Shown: in pieces, positions 35,160 through 40,721 of the stretch
Layout of the letters: every line of letters begins with the position of its first letter
How positions within the stretch are numbered: position 1 is the stretch's first letter
Source: Desulfocapsaceae bacterium
GTDB lineage: Bacteria; Desulfobacterota; Desulfobulbia; Desulfobulbales; Desulfocapsaceae
Length of the DNA stretch: 40,721 nt
Assembly (NCBI GenBank): GCA_031292275.1
Contig: JARLHL010000025.1
Span: 1 to 40,721 of the forward strand
Direction: 5' to 3'
Program-made: the position numbers and the translations under genes
The notes under the pieces: generated by a model
The model's input: only the letters and a program-made list of their open reading frames with translations
What the model was told of the DNA's origin: nothing
Databases searched by the model: none

Positions 35160-35359
35160 GAAACCAGCAGGGCTGGACCAGACTGGCCAATCTCGGCAAA
35201 TTATGAAAACCCGTCACTTCGGCAAGGCAATGCCGTCGCTCTGACGAGACATTCATATAGAAACCAGCAGGGCTGGACCAGGCTGGCCAATCTCGGCAAA
35301 TTATGAAAACCCGTCACTTCGGCAAGGCAATGCCGTCGCTCTGACGAGACATTCATATA
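35160..35359. repeat. 100-bp tandem duplication
   Basis: Copy 1 (35160-35259) and copy 2 (35260-35359) are directly adjacent and identical except at 35182 (A) versus 35282 (G). Each starts GAAACCAGCAGGGCTGGACC and ends GACGAGACATTCATATA. A CCAGC/GCTGG mini-hairpin lies at the left end. A diverged third copy lies at 40404-40504. The following 161 bases to the NicO stop (35360-35520) hold no identified gene. The repeat sits directly upstream of the COG0523 gene. Confidence 0.95.
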
Positions 35360-35520
35360 AAAAAACGATTTCCGAAAAACTCGGCCGGAAAGTTCCGCCT
35401 TAAATCTCAACTCTCCGTGCTCATACCCCTCGGTGAGCTGAAGAGCAAGAAAAAGTTGTAAAAGAGCCATATGGCCCTCCGAGCGGCAAGGACGAAAAAA
35501 AGAGCAAAACGGATCGGAAA

Positions 35521-36939
35521 TCAGATATGGAGGGTCAGGATACCAGCCTGAAAAAGGGCGCTGGTCCCGATGCAGAGGCCGAGCACCATGATGATCCCGG
35601 CGCTGAAAACCGGCAACCGCCTGATCCATCCCGCGGTCGAACGAAAACCGCGGACATGCCTGGAGGCCGTAACCGTCAGGATACCGATGAGGACGAGCAC
35701 GGAGGCAAGCCCCAGACTGAAACTCAGAATTACAAGAATTCCTGTCGGAATCCGATTGACGGCAATGGCAAAAAGCAGGATGACAAGAGCGCTGGGACAG
35801 GGAACAAGGCCTCCGGCGATGCCTAAGGAAAAAATCTCTTTCAGCGTGGGAGAGGAGGCCTCACCATGGGGCCGGCAATCGTGATGGTGAGGATGATGGT
35901 GATCCTCGCCCGCCAGGGCGCGCCTGACCAGCATGGCATAGCCGGTCAAACATATCAGGGTGCCGGAGGCAAGCCCCAGCCAGGGGAAAAAATCTTTAGA
36001 GAGGGTGTAATGGGAGGCGATAAGGGCCAGCGCCCCGAGGACAAGCACCGAAAAGACATGGGTCAGGGTGACAATGACACCTAATTTGACGGCATCCGCA
36101 ATCCGTCCCTGAGCACCAACCAGATATGCCGCCACCATCGCTTTGCCGTGCCCCGGCCCCAGCGCATGAAAGGCCCCGAGGATTAAGGCAGTGGCAAAAC
36201 CCATCAGACGCAGACCGAGAGATCCCGATCCCAAGGCGAATTTCAGGGTTTCGGTCTCGGATTTTTCTTCCTGGCCCTTAATGCCTGCGATACCCGCCAC
36301 GGCAACCTGCTGCCCACCGGAAACCGCCGTGCTGCCGGATAACTCCACTGTCAGTTCACGTCCGCCATCGGCAAGGTGCATGGGGCCGGTCTCCCCCATG
36401 ACGTTGACGGCATAGCTCAGCTGGTCCAGCTCACCGCTCCTGAAATTATTGTCCCTGATGCTGAATACCCCCTGGCTGCCACGGGGCAGAGAGAGGCGCC
36501 AGACGAACTGCGTATTCAGCCCCTTGGTATAATCTCCGGCATCCTCCAGGACCACCTTCCTGTCAACTTCCTCAAGAGGCAGTTCTCTGGTCCCCAGCCT
36601 GCAGATGATGTTCGGGACAACGAGCCCATGGATACGCTCAAGAAATCCGGCCTTTTCGCCATCGTCAAGCACGCCATTGAAGTCGGTATCCGGATGGAGG
36701 GTCAGCAATACATCCGGTCCGATATGGGTATTGTATTCGATCAGAATACTTGTTGTGAGATTGGAAATCACAGTCTTCTGCAGCACCCCGCCCAGAGGAT
36801 GAGCGTCAAGGGGCAGAACGCCTGTGCAGAAGGAAACTACCAGCGCCAGAAAGAGCGGCCGGCGGCAAAACAGGGCGGTCCGCAGAGATGCCGCCACGCC
36901 TCTTTCCCGCTCCCCCTTAATTGCAGCCGTTTTCATCAT
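35521..36939 (-). CDS. NicO-type nickel/cobalt transporter with periplasmic EF-hand-like domain
   Basis: The 472-residue protein has two parts. An exported N-terminal region (signal segment LFLALVVSFCTGVLPLDA, then about residues 48-235) holds an EF-hand-like loop DTDFNGVLDDGE at 84-95 with all ligand positions. The C-terminal six-helix part is an RcnA/NicO transporter with FHALGPGHGKAM (257-268), a His-rich cytoplasmic loop DHHHPHHHDC (346-355) and GGLVPCPSALVILLFAIAVN (376-395). The family moves Ni or Co, usually outward in RcnA. The ATG pair at 36939/36936 has AGGAA upstream. The gene follows the Usp gene by 44 bases in the Nramp-Usp-NicO series. Confidence 0.88.
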   Translation of the reverse strand: MMKTAAIKGERERGVAASLRTALFCRRPLFLALVVSFCTGVLPLDAHPLGGVLQKTVISNLTTSILIEYNTHIGPDVLLTLHPDTDFNGVLDDGEKAGFLERIHGLVVPNIICRLGTRELPLEEVDRKVVLEDAGDYTKGLNTQFVWRLSLPRGSQGVFSIRDNNFRSGELDQLSYAVNVMGETGPMHLADGGRELTVELSGSTAVSGGQQVAVAGIAGIKGQEEKSETETLKFALGSGSLGLRLMGFATALILGAFHALGPGHGKAMVAAYLVGAQGRIADAVKLGVIVTLTHVFSVLVLGALALIASHYTLSKDFFPWLGLASGTLICLTGYAMLVRRALAGEDHHHPHHHDCRPHGEASSPTLKEIFSLGIAGGLVPCPSALVILLFAIAVNRIPTGILVILSFSLGLASVLVLIGILTVTASRHVRGFRSTAGWIRRLPVFSAGIIMVLGLCIGTSALFQAGILTLHI

Positions 36940-36983
36940 CGGGTCATTTCCTGTCCCCGCAATCCATCCGGCAGACACGGTTT

Positions 36984-37904
36984 TCACGATACGCGGTCCT
37001 GCGGCTCAGATATTTCCGGTGTTGCAGGTACCAGCAGCAGCGGAACAGGAGAACGGCTGGCCACGTCAGGTGTGGCACTCCCCGACCAAAAGGCATCCAA
37101 CCCCGTTTTACCGTGGGTTGCCAGGACAACGAGGTCCGCCCCTGTCCGGTCCGCGGTGCTGCCGATGATCTTGGCCGGATTGCCCCGACGGACAGCGGCG
37201 GTGGCCGTAAAACCCGAGGCCTGCAGATCCGTTAGATGGCGCTGCAGATATTGCCTTGCATCCTCTTCAGCCAGGTCAAGGAGAGCTCGGGTCACCCGGG
37301 GCAGCATCTTGGCCGTCACAGCCTTCTCGCCCGAGAGGGTGCTGGAGGTATGAACAACCATAATCAGATGCAGCTCAGCCCGATAGATTTCCGCAAGCCT
37401 TTTCCCGAAACGAAGCCCCTCCTCATGATCAGGGTTGCCGTCCAGGGGCACCACAATCTTTCTGCAGGTAAACCCCTCTGACGCCGGCGGCACCAGAAAC
37501 AACGGCGTTGAGACGAGACTCATCACCTGCTGGGCTATCCTGCCGAAGAGGAAACCCCGCAGACCGCCGCTGCCGTGCGTGCACATACTGATGAGATCGG
37601 GACCGAACTCCTGAACATGCCCGGCAATACTGAGGGCGACATCCCGCACCTCATTGGCATGGACATGCAGGTCTATCAGCACGCCGGAAGAAATAAAGCG
37701 GGCGGCCACCTCATCGAGATAGCCCTGGGCCTCATCGGGGCTGGTCAGATGCCTCTGGCCATGGACCTCCCGGGGGGCGCCTCGCTCAATGACATGCAGC
37801 AGGGTGAGCCTGGCTCCCTGCCCGCCTGCAAGATAGACTGCAGCCGGCAGCGCAGCCTCAGCCATCTTCGATCCATCAAGGGGGACCAGCAGATGTTTAA
37901 ACAT
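36984..37904 (-). CDS. Tandem universal stress protein (UspA family)
   Basis: The 306-residue protein has two Usp domains: MFKHLLVPLDGSKMAEAAL to about STPLFLVPPAS (residues 1-150), and CRKIVVPLDGNPDHEEG to PVPLLLVPATPE (about 155-300). Both keep a nucleotide-binding-type loop, THGSGGLRGFLFGR and THGKTGLDAFWSGS. It starts four bases after the Nramp gene, so it is probably co-expressed with it. Coupling of a Usp protein to a metal transporter is common in such genomes, but the partner role is unknown. It differs clearly from the other tandem Usp protein in this window. Confidence 0.9.
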   Translation of the reverse strand: MFKHLLVPLDGSKMAEAALPAAVYLAGGQGARLTLLHVIERGAPREVHGQRHLTSPDEAQGYLDEVAARFISSGVLIDLHVHANEVRDVALSIAGHVQEFGPDLISMCTHGSGGLRGFLFGRIAQQVMSLVSTPLFLVPPASEGFTCRKIVVPLDGNPDHEEGLRFGKRLAEIYRAELHLIMVVHTSSTLSGEKAVTAKMLPRVTRALLDLAEEDARQYLQRHLTDLQASGFTATAAVRRGNPAKIIGSTADRTGADLVVLATHGKTGLDAFWSGSATPDVASRSPVPLLLVPATPEISEPQDRVS

Positions 37905-37908
37905 AGTA

Positions 37909-39213
37909 TTACCCCGTTACAAAAACCTGATAGACCAGATACACGTTTAGCATCAATATCAAGGCCGCCACCATACAGGTAACGGCTGTGGTCAGAACAT
38001 GGTTTACCAATACACCCATCAGGGATTTACGTCTGGTAAACAGAATCAAGGGTATGATCGCAAATGGAAGGCCGAAACTGAGAACAACCTGGCTGATGAC
38101 CAGGGTGCGGGTCGGATCGAGACCGATGAGGATGACGACCAGTGACGGGACAATGGTGATCAACCGACGGATCCAGACAGGGATGCGACGCTTGAGGAAT
38201 CCCTGCATCATGACCTGTCCGGCCATGGTCCCGACAGCGGATGAGGACAAACCTGAAGCAAGCAGCGAAACGGCGAAAATCCAGCTTGAGGCCTTCCCCA
38301 ACAGGGGCTCCAAGGTCTGATGCGCGGTCTCAAGAGTTGCGACATCGGTGAATCCGTGCCTGAAGAAGGTCGATGCCGCCATGATAAGCATGGCCATGTT
38401 GACAAGACTGGCCAGCCCCATGGCGACAATGACATCCGCCATCTCATAGCTGAAGAGCCGTTTGAGCTGCCGCGGCTCCTTTACGACAATACGCCCCTGG
38501 GTCAGGGCTGAGTGCAGATAAATAGCGTGAGGCATGACCGTTGCACCAACGATGCCCGTCGCCAGCAGGACGCTCTCCGTTCCGGAAAACTGGGGCACGA
38601 CGGAATGAAGGATCACATCGCCCCAGTCAGGCTTATCCAAAACGGTCTCTATCAGGTAACTGAACGAAACAACACCGACCAGCGCCGCGATCACGGCTTC
38701 CAGCGGCCGGAACCCGTATCGTTCAAGCCCCAGAATAAGAAAGGTGGTGATTGCAGTTAATATGCCGGCCAGCCAGAGAGGAATGTGGAAGAGGAGATTA
38801 AAACCGACCGCAGCGCCTATAAACTCGGCCAGATCCGTCGCCATGGCGACAATCTCCATCACTGCCCACATCAACACAACCGTCGGACGGGAGAAATTGT
38901 CCCGGCAGTGTTCGGCAAGATTCAGCCCGGTGGCAATCCCGAGTTTGGCAGAGAGCCCCTGAACCAGCATGGCCATCAGATTACTGGCGACGATGACCCA
39001 GAGAAGCAGATAACCAAACTGGGCCCCACCCTGGATATTGGTCGCAAAGTTTCCCGGATCAATATAGGCGACACTGGCGATGAAGGCCGGTCCCATAAAG
39101 GGAAGAAACCGCGACAGCCCTCCCTTCCCGCCTCCATCCGATAAAATCTCCATGGCAGAATCGACTGTTCCCCGATGATTATCAGACCTCTGTTTCGGTG
39201 TAGTCTCATTCAT
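37909..39213 (-). CDS. mntH: Nramp-family divalent metal (Mn/Fe) transporter
   Basis: Imports Mn2+ or Fe2+ by proton symport across the inner membrane. The 434-residue protein has about eleven membrane helices. Helix 1 carries the metal-binding DPGN at 52-55 (YIDPGNFATNIQGG), and helix 6 carries the ATVMPHAIYLHSAL motif that holds the metal-binding Met and the MPH signature. The N-terminal 30 residues are polar. The ATG at 39213 has only a weak ribosome-binding site, and a Met at residue 21 is an alternative. It heads the six-gene same-strand unit and is separated from HU by a 13-bp-stem hairpin. The symbol is a family guess. Confidence 0.88.
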   Translation of the reverse strand: MNETTPKQRSDNHRGTVDSAMEILSDGGGKGGLSRFLPFMGPAFIASVAYIDPGNFATNIQGGAQFGYLLLWVIVASNLMAMLVQGLSAKLGIATGLNLAEHCRDNFSRPTVVLMWAVMEIVAMATDLAEFIGAAVGFNLLFHIPLWLAGILTAITTFLILGLERYGFRPLEAVIAALVGVVSFSYLIETVLDKPDWGDVILHSVVPQFSGTESVLLATGIVGATVMPHAIYLHSALTQGRIVVKEPRQLKRLFSYEMADVIVAMGLASLVNMAMLIMAASTFFRHGFTDVATLETAHQTLEPLLGKASSWIFAVSLLASGLSSSAVGTMAGQVMMQGFLKRRIPVWIRRLITIVPSLVVILIGLDPTRTLVISQVVLSFGLPFAIIPLILFTRRKSLMGVLVNHVLTTAVTCMVAALILMLNVYLVYQVFVTG

Positions 39214-39296
39214 GACAGCAGTTCAGGAGAAATGACGGAGTTTATGAGAGGAAGAGGAAATCGCAATCCGGAACGCATATCGTACTGCCGGCGCCC

Positions 39297-39337
39297 TGAA
39301 GGAAAAGCCCGGCAATGCGCATCAGGCTTTCCCTTCA
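39297..39337 (-). terminator. Hairpin between HU and Nramp genes
   Basis: A 13-bp stem (39297-39309 with 39325-39337, one mismatch) and a 15-base loop lie about 30 bases after the HU stop. There is no strong T-run, so termination may be partial. Confidence 0.5.
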
Positions 39338-39365
39338 ATGGCAGCACAATCACCTCAGAGGACCC

Positions 39366-39638
39366 TTAATTGATTGCTTCCGACAGCTTGCTTCCCGCCT
39401 TGAACCGGGCTACCTTCTTTGCCGGAATTTTTATGGTCTCGCCGGTCTTGGGGTTTCTCCCCTCACGCGACTCGCGTTTTGACACTGAAAAAGTACCAAA
39501 GCCGACAAGAGTTACCGTGTCGCCTTTTCCAAGGGTCTCTGATATGGCCTTCAAAAGACCGTTCAAAGCCTTCTCGGCAGAAGTGATATTTATTTCAGCC
39601 GCACCAGCAATACTTTCAACCAATTCTTTCTTATTCAA
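39366..39638 (-). CDS. hup: HU-family DNA-binding protein
   Basis: A small nucleoid protein that binds and bends DNA. The 90-residue product has the HU/IHF dimer fold: NKKELVESIAGAAEI at the N-terminus, GDTVTLVGFGTFSVSKR and the DNA-arm GRNPKTGETIKIPAKKVARFKAG. This is the normal length. The initiation codon is TTG at 39638, placed seven bases after AGGAGG. The only nearby ATG, directly after that site, opens a four-codon out-of-frame peptide. It is likely monocistronic, with its own promoter and a following hairpin. Confidence 0.93.
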   Translation of the reverse strand: MNKKELVESIAGAAEINITSAEKALNGLLKAISETLGKGDTVTLVGFGTFSVSKRESREGRNPKTGETIKIPAKKVARFKAGSKLSEAIN

Positions 39639-39664
39639 AATACATCCTCCTCAATAGATTTTTC

Positions 39665-39693
39665 AATATCACTGATAAATAACATTTTCTCAA
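39665..39693 (-). promoter_or_regulatory. Sigma-70-type promoter for hup
   Basis: On the reverse strand TTGAGA (39693-39688) and GATATT (39670-39665) are spaced 17 bases apart. The predicted start is about 20 bases before the TTG codon. Confidence 0.4.
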
Positions 39694-39774
39694 CCATACC
39701 CCGGACCACATTCATGCGGACCGGCAACACGACACGTTGAGTCTTTGACACATCATAAGGAATTCCGAAAAGCC

Positions 39775-39794
39775 CTGCAGAGGCCTTTCTGCAG
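39775..39794 (-). terminator. Hairpin after the DUF3795-like gene
   Basis: A perfect 7-bp stem CTGCAGA/TCTGCAG with loop AAGGCC lies about 23 bases after the stop and is followed on the reverse strand by GGGCTTTTC. This is a weak intrinsic terminator. Confidence 0.4.
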
Positions 39795-39816
39795 ACTACA
39801 GCAAGAGAAAAATCAT

Positions 39817-40209
39817 CTACTTATCGGCTTCACCCGGCAAATCAGGGGAACTGCCCCCCGCCCCGTACTGCTGTTTCATGAGTTTGCTGATATTTTCCCG
39901 GGCCTCAGGCGTTGAGGCATGGAATCGATTCAGGTGTTCGCACGGCCTTTTGTTGCAGACCGAACAATTTGCGAGATTTTTGTTACTGCAGCATTTTCTG
40001 ATAAAACAAACATTACAATAACCGATCAGTCTCCCTCCCTCAGAGAGACATCCATCGCAATTGATATCCTCCGGACGTATGCTAAAGCCGAATTTTTTTG
40101 AATAAAGAGCGGCGGTCTTCGCCCTGGCCTCATCGTCATCACTCCGAGTGGCCAGATAGGTCGGGCAATTAGAGCAGACGAGACCGCAATACGCTATCAT
40201 TTTTACCAT
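39817..40209 (-). CDS. Cys-rich DUF3795-like protein
   Basis: The 130-residue protein starts IAYCGLVCSNCPTYLATR, the typical DUF3795 opening with Cys8, Cys12 and Cys15. It continues with further Cys pairs, NCDGC, YCNVC, KCC and NCSVCNKRPCEHL, which could bind one or more zinc ions or an iron-sulfur cluster. The C-terminus is polar and probably disordered. Function is unknown, and the family is common in anaerobes. GAGGAAAA lies before the ATG. It stands alone between HU and the outer-membrane gene. Confidence 0.8.
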   Translation of the reverse strand: MVKMIAYCGLVCSNCPTYLATRSDDDEARAKTAALYSKKFGFSIRPEDINCDGCLSEGGRLIGYCNVCFIRKCCSNKNLANCSVCNKRPCEHLNRFHASTPEARENISKLMKQQYGAGGSSPDLPGEADK

Positions 40210-40403
40210 ATCTTCGTTTTTCCTCTTTCATAGCAGATACTGCAGGCAGGCAAGGCCACCCCGCATCCCGTTTCTTAAGCAGCATACGGTTTCGCAGGGT
40301 CATCCCTGTACCGGACTGAAAAAAAACGTCACCGGACAGAATTCGAGAATATACTTATTCTAAAAAAAGGTCAACGCCTGGTACTTTCCGGCGCTAAAAT
40401 CCT

Positions 40404-40504
40404 CTGACCGGCATGGCTGGACCAGACAGACCAGCCGCAGGCGAAACATGAAATCCCGTCATTTCAGTTTGGCAAGACCAGCATCAAAACGAGACCTTCA
40501 TATA
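40404..40504. repeat. Diverged third copy of the 100-bp repeat
   Basis: It aligns along its whole length, in the same orientation, with the tandem pair at 35160-35359. Shared blocks are GGCTGGACCAG, ATGAAA, CCCGTCA, GGCAA and ACGAGAC-TTCATATA. Here GGCTGG and CCAGCC form a perfect 6-bp inverted repeat. It lies between two same-strand genes, as the tandem pair does. Confidence 0.85.
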
Positions 40505-40580
40505 AACATCCCGCAACCACTTCGTACCCGGCCCTGGGCATCTCGAAGGAGAAAAGGGAGCGGTCTCCATCGAGGACGTA

Positions 40581-40609
40581 CCCATGCCGGCCGTCTAGGC
40601 CGGCATGGG
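40581..40609 (-). terminator. Strong hairpin after the outer-membrane protein gene
   Basis: A perfect 12-bp stem CCCATGCCGGCC/GGCCGGCATGGG (40581-40592, 40598-40609) with loop GTCTA begins 10 bases after the stop codon. No T-run follows, so it is either a terminator lacking the U-tract or a 3'-end stabilising hairpin. Confidence 0.6.
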
Positions 40610-40618
40610 ATTGCCCGG

Positions 40619-40721
40619 CTAGAATTGATATTTCACCAGGAAACTGCCGGTAATGCCTTCATATCTTCCGGCATAGCCCTGGACCACAAAATCCACGGCC
40701 AGACGATCCTCGGCCACTGAC
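40619..40721 (-). CDS. Outer-membrane beta-barrel protein, C-terminal fragment (runs off right edge)
   Basis: The reverse strand reads 33 codons from the window edge to a TAG at 40619-40621. The peptide shows alternating hydrophobic and polar residues (RLAVDFVVQGYAGRYE, GSFLVKYQF) and ends in Phe. A terminal aromatic after alternating residues is the C-terminal signal recognised by the BAM complex, so this is the last strands of a beta-barrel. The barrel type cannot be told from so short a piece. Confidence 0.65.
   Translation of the reverse strand, partial: SVAEDRLAVDFVVQGYAGRYEGITGSFLVKYQF

Larger units (their letters stand above)
40210..40618. other. Intergenic region upstream of the DUF3795-like gene
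   Basis: These 409 bases hold no identified gene. They contain the third copy of the 100-bp repeat (40404-40504) and the hairpin after the outer-membrane gene (40581-40609). The remainder (40210-40403) is unassigned and must include the promoter of the DUF3795-like gene. Confidence 0.5.

Noticed and set aside
35160-35359. CRISPR array
   Set aside because: There are only two 100-base units joined directly, with no spacers.
35201-35629. 142-codon reverse-strand frame through the tandem repeat and the NicO 3' end
   Set aside because: It overlaps a strong gene, reads the repeat in two different frames and resembles no protein. It is an artefact of the repeat.

Overview
The window looks like chromosome from a Gram-negative, anaerobic, sulfate-reducer-like bacterium, most probably Desulfobacterota (Desulfobulbales-like). 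This is inferred, not proven. The support is an exported CbiK cobalt chelatase of the kind known from Desulfovibrio, a short anaerobe-type ThiC with a CX2CX3C motif, an NtrC-type sigma-54 activator, two lipoproteins of which one is FlgO-like, and an outer-membrane barrel ending in Phe. No phage, insertion sequence, CRISPR array, tRNA or rRNA was seen.

Layout. 1-4.4 kb: the start of a GT2 glycosyltransferase (left edge), proC-nadK, then a convergent PHP phosphoesterase / sigma-54 response-regulator pair. 4.7-9.4 kb: two lipoproteins, a cysteine-free Crp/Fnr-type regulator, 67-kDa-type SppA and an apparently frameshifted PilZ gene. 9.6-13.6 kb: a cobalamin riboswitch followed by periplasmic cbiK, a BtuC/FecCD-type permease, its ATPase and the corrinoid C20-methyltransferase. 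13.8-19.0 kb: a 1430-residue multi-pass exported protein coupled to a tandem Usp protein. 19.0-26.6 kb: M16 protease, an atypical SDR, a HEAT-repeat protein, a cNMP-binding/DUF4388-like protein, a small membrane protein and a ThiC-family enzyme. 27.3-31.6 kb: an orphan, divergent P-II protein with its own promoter and terminator, a sugar nucleotidyltransferase, and a large MscS channel whose transcript may be leaderless.

31.7-39.2 kb is the most unusual part. Six same-strand genes look like a metal-homeostasis island: Nramp transporter, tandem Usp, NicO-type Ni/Co transporter with a periplasmic EF-hand-like loop, a COG0523 (CobW-type) GTPase, a COG0523 GTPase fused in frame to a UPF0718/YraQ-type permease, and a YcgQ/DUF1980-type protein. 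The two GTPases have complementary defects: the stand-alone one keeps the CxCC metal motif but has lost NKxD, and the fused one keeps an NKxE motif but has lost CxCC. An almost perfect 100-bp tandem duplication sits inside the island, and a diverged third copy lies 5 kb away. The window ends with HU (TTG start), a Cys-rich DUF3795-like protein and the last codons of an outer-membrane protein.

Starts were chosen from visible Shine-Dalgarno sequences, signal peptides and family starts. All family assignments come from reading motifs; no database search was run.
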